Made by a program: the position numbers and the translations under genes
In this document: in pieces, positions 29,790 to 41,765 of the stretch
Numbering within the stretch: position 1 is the first letter of the stretch
Layout of the letters: the number at the start of each line of letters is the position of its first letter
Assembly (NCBI GenBank): GCA_029253585.1
Contig: JAQWZF010000010.1
Span: 1-64,000, forward strand
Length of the DNA stretch: 64,000 nucleotides
Origin: Gammaproteobacteria bacterium
Lineage (GTDB): Bacteria; Pseudomonadota; Gammaproteobacteria; Pseudomonadales; Pseudohongiellaceae
Reading direction: 5' to 3'
Notes under the pieces: generated by a model
The model's database searches: none
Told to the model about the DNA's origin: nothing
The model's input: only the letters and a program-made list of their open reading frames with translations

Positions 29790-29898
29790 GTCGCGCTCTG
29801 AATTCGGGGAAGAAGCGGACAGGTTATCCTCCTCACTCGATCGAATATAACGAAATAACCAGCTAGATTATTAGGTCTAGTGCAATAAGGAGCTCCAA

Positions 29899-30162
29899 TT
29901 GGCTAATTCTCCACAAGCCCGCAAGCGCGCAAGACAGGGTGAAGTCCGTCGTCGACACAATGCATCTTTCCGATCCATGGTTCGCACTCACATCAAGAAA
30001 GTAGACTCAGCCATCGAGGGCGGCGATCACGCCAAGGCTATCGAAGCCTACAATGCTGCGGTACCAGTCATCGACCGCATGGCGGATAGAGGCATTATTC
30101 ACAAGAATAAGGCTTCGCGACATAAGAGCCGACTGAATACAGCAGTAAAGGCATTGAAATAG
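29899..30162 (+). CDS. rpsT: 30S ribosomal protein S20
   Basis: 87 residues, complete ([20 protein letters not shown]...). The start codon is TTG with ATAAGGAGC upstream. A TTG start is also used by E. coli rpsT, where it is linked to autogenous translational control. It binds 16S rRNA early in 30S assembly. It is flanked by a clear promoter and terminator, hence monocistronic. Confidence 0.97.
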   Translation: MANSPQARKRARQGEVRRRHNASFRSMVRTHIKKVDSAIEGGDHAKAIEAYNAAVPVIDRMADRGIIHKNKASRHKSRLNTAVKALK

Positions 30163-30176
30163 ACTAGTTCAGTGCC

Positions 30177-30204
30177 AAAAAAACCGGCGAGTGCCGGTTT
30201 TTTT
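30177..30204 (+). terminator. Intrinsic terminator of rpsT
   Basis: AAAAAAACCGGC-GAGT-GCCGGTTTTTTT: a GC-rich stem with a T-run, 15 bases after the rpsT stop. Confidence 0.92.
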
Positions 30205-30255
30205 ATGCTTGAAAAAACAGGTCTGGCTATTTATCTTAGCCTCTGGCTATAAGCA

Positions 30256-32555
<2,300 letters not shown>

Positions 32556-32642
32556 TTAGAACTACTAGTTCTGGAGAAATGATTTCGACTCATTGAAGAG
32601 AAGTTAGCCTGCCAAACGCTTTAACAATGCGTCCCTAAAAAC

Positions 32643-32673
32643 AAAAAAGCCCCGTCGAACGACGAGGCTTTTT
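32643..32673 (-). terminator. Intrinsic terminator after rpmA
   Basis: AAAAAGCCCCGTCG-AA-CGACGAGGCTTTTT: a hairpin flanked by A- and T-runs, so it could work in both directions. It separates rpmA from obgE. Confidence 0.85.
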
Positions 32674-32690
32674 AGCAACAAACTACTTTG

Positions 32691-32948
32691 CTAGGCTACT
32701 TCGATGCTCACGAATTTTCGGTTGTTAGGGCCTTTAACTTTAAAAGTCACAACACCGTCAGCCTTAGCGAACAAGGTGTGGTCTTTGCCACAACCTACGT
32801 TCTCACCTGGGTGAAAGCGAGTACCGCGCTGTCGCACGATGATATTTCCTGCTATGGCAACTTCACCACCAAACTTCTTCACGCCAAGTCGTTTCGATAC
32901 CGAATCGCGACCGTTATTAGTACTACCACCTGCTTTCTTATGTGCCAT
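32691..32948 (-). CDS. rpmA: 50S ribosomal protein L27
   Basis: 85 residues ([16 protein letters not shown]...), full length. The unprocessed short N-terminus reaches toward the peptidyl-transferase centre, as in most proteobacteria. It is encoded 16 bases after rplU. Confidence 0.97.
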   Translation of the reverse strand: MAHKKAGGSTNNGRDSVSKRLGVKKFGGEVAIAGNIIVRQRGTRFHPGENVGCGKDHTLFAKADGVVTFKVKGPNNRKFVSIEVA

Positions 32949-32964
32949 TACCTAACTCCCGGCC

Positions 32965-33276
32965 TTACGCTTTAATTCCAGTAATCTTAACGTCCGTAAA
33001 CCACTGACGATGACCTTGTGTTTTACGCGAATGCTTACGTCGATTAAATTTGATGATCGTAACCTTATTAGCTCGACCCTGTTTGACGACCTCAGCTGTA
33101 ACCTGACAGCCCTCAACATAAGGCGTACCAATTTTCACAGACTCGCCTTCGCCGACCATTAAAATATTGTCGAAGCTTACTTCTTCACCAGTAGCGGCTT
33201 CCAGTTTTTCTAGCCGAAGAATTTCGCCTTCTTCAACTCTGTGCTGCTTGCCACCGCTCTTTATAACCGCGTACAT
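32965..33276 (-). CDS. rplU: 50S ribosomal protein L21
   Basis: 103 residues starting [14 protein letters not shown] at 33276 with a GGAGAG ribosome site. The longer frame to 33363 is not family-like. It ends with the conserved [18 protein letters not shown]. First gene of the rplU-rpmA operon, divergent from ispB. Confidence 0.97.
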   Translation of the reverse strand: MYAVIKSGGKQHRVEEGEILRLEKLEAATGEEVSFDNILMVGEGESVKIGTPYVEGCQVTAEVVKQGRANKVTIIKFNRRKHSRKTQGHRQWFTDVKITGIKA

Positions 33277-33571
33277 AATTCTCTCCGATACCACCTTTTG
33301 AATGGGAATTGCACCCATCTCTATAGGGGCGGGCATTTTACGGGAACAAGCTACTCGAAGCAAGCAGATTTAGCCCTCAAGTATCAGCAACCGCCCGTAT
33401 CTTGCCGCTGTCCGTATTCACGGCTGTGCTTCCAGCCCAGTACCGCCTAAAGGGAGTCTCAGCGACTTGACACAACCCAGTTCGCTCCCTAGCATGCGTG
33501 CTCACGCATTTTCTCCAAAAATTTAGGCTATTACCCCGCCGAATGAAGGTCAATTAAAAAGCAAACCACCT

Positions 33572-34543
33572 ATGTATCAGCAGATTCGCTCAGTTGTAGA
33601 TACCGACTTTAAGGCAGTGGACAAGTTCATAGTAGCTCAGCTCTACTCGAACGTGCCACTGGTTGAAAGTATCGGCCACTATATCGTGGAGGCCGGCGGC
33701 AAGCGCCTGCGCCCCCTGCTGGTGCTACTCGCCGCGAAAACCTGCAAGATCGACAATCAGCAGCACATCTCGCTAGCCTCGGTGATCGAATTTATCCATA
33801 CGGCGACCCTTCTTCACGATGATGTGGTCGACATGTCATCTCTGCGCCGCGGGCGGCCGACGGTGAACGCTCAGTGGAATAATCCCTCCAGCGTCCTGGT
33901 GGGAGACTTTATCTACTCCAGGGCATTCCAGATACTGGTAACTCTGGGCAACATGAAGATCATGGAAATCATCGCCGACACCACCAACAGAATTGCCGAG
34001 GGCGAGGTGCTGCAATTAATCAGCAAGAACAATCCAAACCCCAGCCAGCAGAATTACATGCAAGTAATCGAAAACAAGACCGCCATCCTGTTCCAGGCCG
34101 CAGCACAATGCGGAGCGATTCTGGCAGGTGCTACCAAGGATGAGGAATTAGCACTACAGCGCTTCGGCAAGCATATGGGAACCGCCTTTCAGCTTATCGA
34201 CGATGTTCTGGATTACGACGGCGACAGCGAGTCTCTGGGCAAGAATATTGGCGATGATCTCGCGGAAGGAAAACCAACCCTGCCACTGATCTATGCCATA
34301 GAGCATGGCAGCGAAGAGCAGGCAAAAATAATAAAGAAAATTCTTATAGATGAGAGGCTTAAGAGCGAAACATTAAGTCAAGTGATAACTATAGTGCAGG
34401 ACTGTGGCGCGCTGGATTACGCCAGAAAGCTTGCCGAATCAGAGTCAGCGCAGGCGCTGGAATGCCTGCAAGCACTACCCCCCTCAGAGTACCTCGACGC
34501 ACTCATCGCAATGGTAGAGTTCTCCAATACCCGCAGCAACTAA
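33572..34543 (+). CDS. ispB: Octaprenyl diphosphate synthase
   Basis: 323 residues. It has GGKRLRPLLVLL, the first aspartate-rich motif HDDVVD with RRGRPT, and the second FQLIDDVLDYDGD. It makes the long polyprenyl chain for ubiquinone and menaquinone. Placement opposite rplU-rpmA is conserved in gammaproteobacteria. Confidence 0.95.
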   Translation: MYQQIRSVVDTDFKAVDKFIVAQLYSNVPLVESIGHYIVEAGGKRLRPLLVLLAAKTCKIDNQQHISLASVIEFIHTATLLHDDVVDMSSLRRGRPTVNAQWNNPSSVLVGDFIYSRAFQILVTLGNMKIMEIIADTTNRIAEGEVLQLISKNNPNPSQQNYMQVIENKTAILFQAAAQCGAILAGATKDEELALQRFGKHMGTAFQLIDDVLDYDGDSESLGKNIGDDLAEGKPTLPLIYAIEHGSEEQAKIIKKILIDERLKSETLSQVITIVQDCGALDYARKLAESESAQALECLQALPPSEYLDALIAMVEFSNTRSN

Positions 34544-34680
34544 GCCCTGTTTTTGCACGCACACCCGATTGAAATCCATGCTATAAATGCCCGCTAGGGA
34601 ATCTTGCCCGAAGCCGAAAAGGCTCTGCGAGATAAGACATTAAATAGCAGTAATACCGGCCTGAATCTGGAGAACTCCCC

Positions 34681-36564
34681 TTGATTGATCTGTCACAAAT
34701 ACCCACAGCTGAACCCATCATGGAAACGATAGCCAGCGTAGAGGCTTTTGAGAAGACCCCTCTAGCTGAGCAGTTTCCCTATACCGACAGCTACAACCTA
34801 ATAAAAGATAGCGCCTCTCGCTTCGGTGACGATGCCGCGCTGGAATTCCTCCTACAGGGCCTGCCAGACGAACCCGCCACAACCGTCAGTTTCGCCGAGT
34901 TAGGTCAACAGGTGACCCGCACTGCGAATCTATTACATGAACTTGGCGTAGGCGAGAGAGATGCTGTCTCGATCATTCTGCCTATTTTGCCACAGACCCA
35001 TTTTGCCATCTGGGGCGCACAGGCCTCTGGCATCTCTAATCCGATCAACCCCATGCTTGAAGCCGAGCATATTGCCGAGATTATTTCCGCGGCCGAGGCG
35101 AAAGTCGTGATTTGTCTGGCACAGTCAGAACATAGTGACATCAACGAGAACGTGCGCGAGGCGATTTCCCAGTGCGCATCAGTAACCGCCCTACTCGAAG
35201 TCAACATCCCAGGCCTGTGTACAGCGGGATCCCAAGACTATGACAACGAGCAGGTCAGCGTTCAGGATTTCGACGCAGCGATCGCGCCAATGGGGGCTGA
35301 CACTCTGGACAGCGGGCGCAGCTTCGCCGCCAGTCAGAAGGCTGCCTATTTCCATACCGGAGGTACCACAGGAAGGCCCAAGCTTGCCCAGCTAACACAT
35401 GGCAACATGGCCTTTCTAGGCCAGCTCATGCAGGTCTATACAGCCCATATGGAACGCCATACCGTGCTCTGCGGACTCCCGCTGTTTCACATCTATGGCT
35501 GCATCATTCAGGGCGTCGCCGCTTTCGCTGTAGGCTATCGAATAGTACTAATGACCCCGGCAGGCTTTCGCTCGCCGGGGGCCATGATGAATTTTTGGAA
35601 GCTCGTAGAGCGTTTCCAGGTGAAACAATTTTCTGCTGTCCCCACGGTGCTGATGGCACTCGCCGATATCCCGGTGGGCGATGCCGATATCAGCAGTCTC
35701 ACTAACATCAATTCCGGTGCCGCCCCCTTGTCACTCCCGTTTGAACACAGTTTCGAGAAGAATTTTAATGTTGCAGTGGGCAATGGCTACGGCATGACAG
35801 AAACCACCGCTCTGATTTCTCGCGCCCCCCTGTACCAACCACCAGGCAGCGTAGGTATGCGGGTGCCCTATTCCCAGATTCGCATTGCGCACGTCGATGG
35901 AACCACCGTCACCAAAAACTGCCCGTTAGGAGAAAGCGGTGTCATCGTAGTGAAAGGACCTCAGGTTTTCGAGGGCTATAAGAGCGAATTGGACAATGCC
36001 TCCGCATGGATTGGGGATGGCTGGTTCAACACTGGCGACATTGGCTATATAGATGCCGACGGCTTCCTCTATCTCTCCGGTCGCGCCAAAGACCTAATCA
36101 TTCGCAGTGGCCACAACATCGATCCGGAATTAATCGAGGAGCCACTGAATGCTCACCCCGACGTGGTGACGTCGATAGCTATTGGCCTGCCCGATCCTTA
36201 TGCGGGCGAGCTGCCTATGGCCTACGTAGTCAAGGTCGCCAATAGTTCGCTAAGCGAGCAGGATCTGATCGATCATTGCGCCGGGACCATGTCGGAGCGC
36301 GCGGCGATTCCAAAGAGAATCGAATTTATCGACGCGATGCCTCTCACCGCCGTAGGGAAAATATTTAGGCCTACTCTTCGCCAGAAAATTTCCGAACAAG
36401 TTATACGTGAACTCTTGGCGAAAGAAGAAATCGCAGCAGACGTTGCTAGCGAACTAGAAAAGAAACGAGGCCTGGTTCTGCGCATCGATGTTACTGACAA
36501 AGCCAAGACAGATGTCGTAAAGAAGCTGGTCGAAGGTTATATTTTTACTAGTGAAGTAAGTTAA
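34681..36564 (+). CDS. Acyl-CoA synthetase (AMP-forming)
   Basis: 627 residues, ANL superfamily. The P-loop is HTGGTTGRPKLA (about 225-236), with GYGMTETTAL (about 368), FNTGDIGYIDADGFLYLSGRAKD and the C-terminal lysine in PLTAVGKIFRP. It activates a carboxylic acid to its CoA thioester. The insertion before the P-loop and a long C-terminus set it apart from FadD. Start is TTG at 34681 after GGAGAACTCCCC. Substrate unknown. Confidence 0.88.
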   Translation: MIDLSQIPTAEPIMETIASVEAFEKTPLAEQFPYTDSYNLIKDSASRFGDDAALEFLLQGLPDEPATTVSFAELGQQVTRTANLLHELGVGERDAVSIILPILPQTHFAIWGAQASGISNPINPMLEAEHIAEIISAAEAKVVICLAQSEHSDINENVREAISQCASVTALLEVNIPGLCTAGSQDYDNEQVSVQDFDAAIAPMGADTLDSGRSFAASQKAAYFHTGGTTGRPKLAQLTHGNMAFLGQLMQVYTAHMERHTVLCGLPLFHIYGCIIQGVAAFAVGYRIVLMTPAGFRSPGAMMNFWKLVERFQVKQFSAVPTVLMALADIPVGDADISSLTNINSGAAPLSLPFEHSFEKNFNVAVGNGYGMTETTALISRAPLYQPPGSVGMRVPYSQIRIAHVDGTTVTKNCPLGESGVIVVKGPQVFEGYKSELDNASAWIGDGWFNTGDIGYIDADGFLYLSGRAKDLIIRSGHNIDPELIEEPLNAHPDVVTSIAIGLPDPYAGELPMAYVVKVANSSLSEQDLIDHCAGTMSERAAIPKRIEFIDAMPLTAVGKIFRPTLRQKISEQVIRELLAKEEIAADVASELEKKRGLVLRIDVTDKAKTDVVKKLVEGYIFTSEVS

Positions 36565-36607
36565 AAGTCGTTAACGCAAAGCAGTTAAACCTATCGGAGT
36601 CGCATGT

Positions 36608-37193
36608 ATGAATAATAAGACAGGCATCGTCACATCCAAGCTGATCGCAGCAACTGGGTTAATAGTATTCCTAGCTTCCTGAACGACCACGGGAATGACT
36701 AGAGGTACACCCGACTCACGCACAGGCTATACAAGAAATGCGACAGGAGGTGCTAGCCGAACTGTACAGCATCAAGCCCGATACCCGGGGACAGATCGCC
36801 GATGCTAGTGGCTATGCCGTTTTTTCGAATGCAAATATTAATCTCATTCTTGCCAGCTTTGGAGGATGCATCGGCGTAGTTCAATCAAACGCAAACAACG
36901 CCGACACCTATATGCGCATGGGCGAGGTAGGCATCGGCATAGGTGCTGGTGTAAAAGACTTCCGAGCAGTCATCGTCTTTCACAACGCCCAGGTTCTTGA
37001 GCGCTTCATGGATGTGGGTATATCAGTTGGGGGGCAGGCGGATGCTGCAGCTAAGGCCGGCGACCTAGGCGCTCCCGTTGGTGGCGAGGCAATAGTAGAT
37101 AATATAACTGTGTACCAGCTAACTCAGAGTGGCCTAGCCTTGCAGGCAACCGTAAAGGGAACACGCTATTGGCAGGACGCCGATCTAAACTAG
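36608..37193 (+). pseudogene. YSC84-like lipoprotein gene with stop and frameshift
   Basis: The ATG at 36608 opens MNNKTGIVTSKLIAATGLIVFLAS, a lipoprotein signal. The expected lipobox Cys codon is TGA (36680). The next codons (TTTGMT) still fit, then the frame shifts by one base between about 36697 and 36705, after which ...THAQAIQEMRQEVLAELYS runs to 37193. The downstream body (DASGYAVFSNANINLI, MGEVGIGIGAGVKDFRAV, GLALQATVKGTRYW) matches YSC84-related lipoproteins. A shortened, leaderless protein could start at 36738. Two independent lesions argue for a real pseudogene. Confidence 0.75.
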
Positions 37194-37206
37194 AATGAGT
37201 ACGCGC

Positions 37207-38451
37207 TTAATTACTGCGCCGTCTATTAGTCCTGCTCCCTGGCGCAAAAATACTGATGCCAGGGCTAGACTTACGTAATATAGTGGTCGAATCGATTATC
37301 TTCACTTTCTCGTTGCTTGGCTGATAGATATTGTCATACATCGCCAGAATGCTTCCAGCCGTATCGGAATAACGCTGCGCTTCGGATTCGTTCCCTAGTC
37401 GCTCGTAGACAGCCGCCAAGGCCAAATAGAAGTCGGGCTCTTCTTCCTTCAGCTGTACCGCTCTTTGAAAAGACTGGCGCGCCAAATCAAAATCGTCATT
37501 CCCAAACGCAATACTTCCCTGAGCGAAATGATAGTACGGATTTCTATCGTTAAACCGCTCAATGGCTTTCTCATATTCTCTAGCCAGGGCATAGTTGTCA
37601 GCACGCCTATAGAATCTGGCAAGATTATTAATCGAAGTCGCATTGTTATCGTCCAAGCTAAACGCTAACTGATAACTGTATTCGGCGAATTCTTTATTAC
37701 CGAGGCGGGTATAGGTACTACCTATATTGTTCCAGGCAATGGATGATTCTTCATTTAAGAAAAGTGCATTCTTGAAAAAGATGAGCGCCTGTTCAATATT
37801 GCCATCGATAAGCTCCTCAACACCCAGATTGTTAAAATACAGAGATCGCGCGCTGCGATCGGAAACGATCTTCGATGTTAGCTGCTGCAACACTATTTCG
37901 GGTGTAAAGTCTACGATGTAATCTCGTGTAGCACTGATACGTCCACTCGCATTGATGTGTTGACTGAGCACTAGCAGATCACCACGACGGTCCCAACTTG
38001 GCTGTACATCCACGGTCTGAAAATTTGCATCAAGCCCTGCATAGCGAGCCATTGCCACATACAGATTCATTACGGAAAGGCAGTTGCCTTCTCCCGCATA
38101 GAAAGCCTCCATCGCCGTGTGGGTCTGCTCACCGGAATACTGAGTATTAAGAAACTCTTCCCCATAGAGCAGGTCTTGCAATTTATCGACACGAGCTACA
38201 GGACCATCTCTCGGGTCTATATAGGCATCGATGTACTGCTTTACCTCATCGGATATATAAAGCGAGTCGATCTCTGTGAAGCGATCTTCACTCTGATCGA
38301 TAATGGCAGCATGAAGCTCTTCGTCCCGAGTAAACTGGGTATCGAGATCGATACCGACGCACCCCAAAAGAACTGCAGAGATTGCGCATACTGCTACAGC
38401 TTTTTGAGTGGCCGATAGGTAGCTCATTGTCTTAGTCATTGCCATTAGCAC
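37207..38451 (-). CDS. Lipoprotein with transglutaminase-like and TPR domains
   Basis: 414 residues (start 38451, or the ATG at 38439). The lipobox is VLLGC (Cys near residue 31). A transglutaminase/cysteine-protease-like block GEGNCLSVMNLYVAMARYAGLDANFQ comes next, then about four tetratricopeptide repeats (residues 205-365). It probably scaffolds envelope or peptide handling. No partner is shown. Confidence 0.75.
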   Translation of the reverse strand: MLMAMTKTMSYLSATQKAVAVCAISAVLLGCVGIDLDTQFTRDEELHAAIIDQSEDRFTEIDSLYISDEVKQYIDAYIDPRDGPVARVDKLQDLLYGEEFLNTQYSGEQTHTAMEAFYAGEGNCLSVMNLYVAMARYAGLDANFQTVDVQPSWDRRGDLLVLSQHINASGRISATRDYIVDFTPEIVLQQLTSKIVSDRSARSLYFNNLGVEELIDGNIEQALIFFKNALFLNEESSIAWNNIGSTYTRLGNKEFAEYSYQLAFSLDDNNATSINNLARFYRRADNYALAREYEKAIERFNDRNPYYHFAQGSIAFGNDDFDLARQSFQRAVQLKEEEPDFYLALAAVYERLGNESEAQRYSDTAGSILAMYDNIYQPSNEKVKIIDSTTILRKSSPGISIFAPGSRTNRRRSN

Positions 38452-38473
38452 GGAGGCACACGGGCATTAAAGC

Positions 38474-38499
38474 GAAACTGGCGCACCAACGCCAGTTTC
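38474..38499 (-). terminator. Hairpin after the ETF-QO gene
   Basis: A perfect ten-base inverted repeat GAAACTGGCG / CGCCAGTTTC with a six-base loop, just past the ETF-QO stop on the minus strand and followed by GCTTTA. Confidence 0.6.
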
Positions 38500-38511
38500 A
38501 GCCCCACCATG

Positions 38512-40188
38512 CTACATCGCTGGATAATTGGGGCCACCGCTTCCTTCTGGCACCACCCAATGAATATTCTGTGACGGATCCTTAATGTCGCAAGTCTTAC
38601 AGTGGACACAATTTTGGCCGTTGATCTGGAACTTCTTGCTGCCGTCTGCCTCCTCAATCACCTCATATACGCCTGCTGGGCAGTAACGCTGTGCCGGCTC
38701 ATCGAACATCGGCAGATTGTAATCGATAGGGATTGCAGGATCTTTCAACTGTAGATGACAGGGCTGGTCTTCCGCGTGGTTGGTGTTAGATAGAAATACC
38801 GACGAAAGCTTATCGAAACTAATCTCGCCGTCTGGCTTCTCATAGGAAATCTTCGGGCTCTCAGCCGCAGGTTTCATTTGTGCGTAGTCTTGGGATTTAT
38901 CATGGAAGGTGAGCGGGAACTTGCCAAAAAAAATATTCTGCTCGATAAATGTCAGCGCACTGCCCAGCCAGAAGCCGAATTTGTGAAAGCCCGAACTGAA
39001 GTTACGCGTCTTGTGCAATTCCTCATGCAGATCGGAATCTGCAAAGCGTACGCCATAGTCTACTAGCTCCTTCTCTGGAGACTCGCTACTGAGCGCGGCA
39101 AACAATGTCTCGGCGGCGATGATACCGGATTTCATAGCAGTATGACTGCCCTTTATCTTCGCGGCATTCATCGTGCCCGCGTCGCAGCCGATAAGCAATC
39201 CACCGGGGAAGGTCATCTTCGGCAAAGAGTTCAAACCACCCTTGATAAGAGCGCGCGCACCATAGCTAATTCTCTTACCGCCTTTTATATACTTTTTAAT
39301 GACGGGATGATGTTTAAACTTTTGGAATTCATCATAGGGACTTATATGTGGATTCTTGTAGGCGAGATCTACTATGAGACCCAGGGAAACCTGATTGCCT
39401 TCCAAGTGATAGAGGAAGCCACCGCTGCTCGCCGCGAAACTATCGCCAACCATCGGGTAGCCTGCCGTGTGCACGGCCAGGCCTTCCTGGTGCTGCTCCT
39501 CGGGAATCTCCCACACCTCTTTAATGCCAATTCCATAGTGTTGCGGGTCGCTATTTTTATCGAGTTGGAATTTGCTGATCAATTCCTTGCCCAGATGCCC
39601 GCGACAACCCTCGGCGAGAATCGTGTACTTAGCATGAAACTCGAAACCAGGCTCGAAGGAAGGCTTCTGCTCGCCCTTAGCGTCGACACCCATGTCACCG
39701 GTGGCCACTCCCTTTACGCTGCCGTCTTCGTGGTAAAGAATTTCTGCCGCGGCGAAGCCGGGGAATACCTCGGCGCCTAGCTCCATTCCCTGCTCTGCCA
39801 GCCAGCGGCACAGATTGCCCAGGGAAATAATGTAGTTACCATCGTTGTGCATAGGCCGCGGTACGAATAGCCCGGGAAACCGAAATGACTTTTCTGCCGA
39901 GGGCAGATAATACACATCGTCGCCCGTGACAGGGGTATTTAGCGGTGCCGCTTTTTCTTTCCAGTCCGGAAATAACTCGTTCAAAGCGGAAGGCTCAAAT
40001 ACGGCTCCAGATAAAATATGCGCCCCAACTTCCGAGCCCTTTTCCAGCACACAAACCGAAATTTCGGTACCTGCCTCCTTCGCCATCTGTAGAAGCCGGC
40101 ATGCCGTGGACAAGCCTGCCGGTCCACCACCTACAATAACTACATCAACTTCCATGGATTCACGTTGCATTTTTAACCTCTGGTCCAT
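38512..40188 (-). CDS. Electron transfer flavoprotein-ubiquinone oxidoreductase
   Basis: 558 residues. The N-terminal FAD motif is VDVVIVGGGPAGLSTACRLL. The C-terminal ferredoxin domain has CPAGVYEV and NCVHCKTCDIKDP, ligating one 4Fe-4S cluster. It passes electrons from acyl-CoA dehydrogenases via ETF to ubiquinone. This fits the acyl-CoA synthetase, CoA-transferase and acyl-CoA dehydrogenase genes in the window. The first methionine or the one at 40170 may be the start. Confidence 0.94.
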   Translation of the reverse strand: MDQRLKMQRESMEVDVVIVGGGPAGLSTACRLLQMAKEAGTEISVCVLEKGSEVGAHILSGAVFEPSALNELFPDWKEKAAPLNTPVTGDDVYYLPSAEKSFRFPGLFVPRPMHNDGNYIISLGNLCRWLAEQGMELGAEVFPGFAAAEILYHEDGSVKGVATGDMGVDAKGEQKPSFEPGFEFHAKYTILAEGCRGHLGKELISKFQLDKNSDPQHYGIGIKEVWEIPEEQHQEGLAVHTAGYPMVGDSFAASSGGFLYHLEGNQVSLGLIVDLAYKNPHISPYDEFQKFKHHPVIKKYIKGGKRISYGARALIKGGLNSLPKMTFPGGLLIGCDAGTMNAAKIKGSHTAMKSGIIAAETLFAALSSESPEKELVDYGVRFADSDLHEELHKTRNFSSGFHKFGFWLGSALTFIEQNIFFGKFPLTFHDKSQDYAQMKPAAESPKISYEKPDGEISFDKLSSVFLSNTNHAEDQPCHLQLKDPAIPIDYNLPMFDEPAQRYCPAGVYEVIEEADGSKKFQINGQNCVHCKTCDIKDPSQNIHWVVPEGSGGPNYPAM

Positions 40189-40514
40189 CTAAAGACGAAT
40201 ATCTATCTAATTTGATTTGTCTGGACGGCTCCTACCCTGCTAGAGCCTGTCTTAGCAGCAGACTCTCATTATCCTCAATTCGCGGAATAAGAGCAAAGAA
40301 GCCCGCGCCATGCACATTACAAAATGTCACAAATCACAGTAAATAATCTCTCTTATTAACTAGCGGACTCTCGGGGGAGATTTGGATGCAGCGACAAGAA
40401 AGTGTCAGGCGACAGCGGGTTTTTAGCCGTCAGCACAATAGACTGCGAGGAGATAGAGTCGCTCGCGGTCTATGCCACGAGCAACTTACGAAGCTGGCTA
40501 TATAGAAAACGAGG
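40189..40514. other. Intergenic region, nothing recognised
   Basis: 326 bases between two minus-strand genes. No gene, RNA or strong hairpin was seen. The part next to 40189 presumably carries the promoter of the ETF-QO gene. Confidence 0.5.
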
Positions 40515-41255
40515 CTAGTTTGTAGCTTCTACCTTGGTAAAGATCATCATGTGCTGCCAGGGCAGAAAATCCAGCGTATCTGTCCACTCCAGACCGAAAA
40601 CACCCATTTCTTTCACTACCTGCTCTTCGGTCATCTTGTGCAGGGGGCGAATCGGCACGGAATCGTCCTCGCCACGGTACTCAAGCAGGAAGATACGACC
40701 ACCGACTCTAAGCGCGTTATTGATACCGTCGATCATCTCGAAGGGGTGATCGAACTCATGATAGGCATCCACCATGATCGCTGCATCGATGGAGTTTGCT
40801 GGCAGGTTCGGATCGTCTACCTTGCCTAGCACACCCTCGATGTTGCTGACGCCATCGGCCGCTTTGCGCTGTTCAATGATTGCCAACATTTCCGGTTGTA
40901 TGTCGACGGCAAGCACCTTGCCCTCAGGCACCAGCTTCGCGATCCTAAAAGAGAAATAGCCCGAGCCCGCACCGATATCGGCAACCACGTGATCTGGGTC
41001 CAAACCCATATTGGCCACTACTTCGTCTGGCATTTCTTCCTGTATTCGGCCAGGCCGATTCAGCCAGCCGGCAGCCTGATGGCCCATTACGAAGGATATC
41101 TCACGGCCCATATAGAACTTGCCAATTCCCGTGGTGCGTCGCTCTGGAGCATCTTCATAGCCAGGGAACTCGACGGCACTTATTGGGGAGCAATACAGAA
41201 GAACCGTCGCGAGAGCAGTTACTGCACCGAGCTTTAACTGTTGAGCTGAAATCAT
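40515..41255 (-). CDS. Exported SAM-dependent methyltransferase-fold protein
   Basis: 246 residues. A signal peptide (about 1-27, LATVLLYCSPISA) is followed by a class I methyltransferase domain with VVADIGAGSGYFS (about 90-102), LAVDIQPEM and the post-motif DAAIMVDAYHEFDHP. SAM is not known to be available in the periplasm, so either the N-terminal segment is a membrane anchor facing the cytoplasm or the fold has another role. Similar exported methyltransferase-like proteins occur in environmental proteobacteria, to my knowledge uncharacterised. Confidence 0.75.
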   Translation of the reverse strand: MISAQQLKLGAVTALATVLLYCSPISAVEFPGYEDAPERRTTGIGKFYMGREISFVMGHQAAGWLNRPGRIQEEMPDEVVANMGLDPDHVVADIGAGSGYFSFRIAKLVPEGKVLAVDIQPEMLAIIEQRKAADGVSNIEGVLGKVDDPNLPANSIDAAIMVDAYHEFDHPFEMIDGINNALRVGGRIFLLEYRGEDDSVPIRPLHKMTEEQVVKEMGVFGLEWTDTLDFLPWQHMMIFTKVEATN

Positions 41256-41382
41256 GAGCTGACCTTTTTGTATTTTACGTGTGGTTTCACTGTTCGGGCT
41301 ATTGCCACAGAATAGTGTGCATATCCGCAGAGCGGACCCTGTTCGGATTGTAAATCAGCACTGGGGGGCAAACAAGAAGCCC

Positions 41383-41421
41383 GGCGAACTTGCCAGAAGC
41401 TCCCGGGCTTATGAATTGTTG
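41383..41421 (-). terminator. Hairpin after the small zinc-finger gene
   Basis: AAGCCCGG pairs with CCGGGCTT around a loop of about twenty bases. It lies just downstream (minus strand) of the 58-residue gene ending at 41435. The following sequence is only weakly T-rich. Confidence 0.45.
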
Positions 41422-41434
41422 GGTTTAGCGGGTT

Positions 41435-41611
41435 TTATAGAAGCTTGAGCAACCTCTGCCCACTGCCCTTGCACTTGGGACATACACTGTTATCGGTGAT
41501 CTTACCGGCGCCTTTGCAGACATTGCAGGCATCTTGGTAGGGCTTCTTTAGTATAGAAGTCAGTTCATTTAAAGCTTCTTTAGGCACGTTCTTATTTTCA
41601 GCCAAAGTCAT
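41435..41611 (-). CDS. 58-residue DnaJ-type zinc-finger protein
   Basis: A short gene starting at 41611 with an AGGAGA ribosome site nine bases upstream, ending in TAA at 41435. The protein MTLAENKNVPKEALNELT... carries CNVCKGAGK and CPKCKGSGQ, a pair of CxxCxGxG motifs as in the DnaJ cysteine-rich domain, likely one zinc site. No J domain is present. It may be a minimal chaperone-like or RNA-binding zinc finger. Its function is unknown. Confidence 0.75.
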   Translation of the reverse strand: MTLAENKNVPKEALNELTSILKKPYQDACNVCKGAGKITDNSVCPKCKGSGQRLLKLL

Positions 41612-41765
41612 CACGTTAATTCTCCTGCGTGTAATCGGGTAAAGCCGTTATGCTGATTTCTTGAGCCCTTTTTGTGCTCAATGTGATTGGCATCTCATTT
41701 GTGAAGTATTATGCAGAACAAAATAACCGAATTACGTTAACCACCTCACAAAAAGAGCACGGGTG

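Noticed and set aside
36680..36682. TGA in the YSC84 lipobox as another selenocysteine
   Set aside because: A frameshift follows closely, no SECIS-like hairpin was seen, and Sec has no known role in lipidation.
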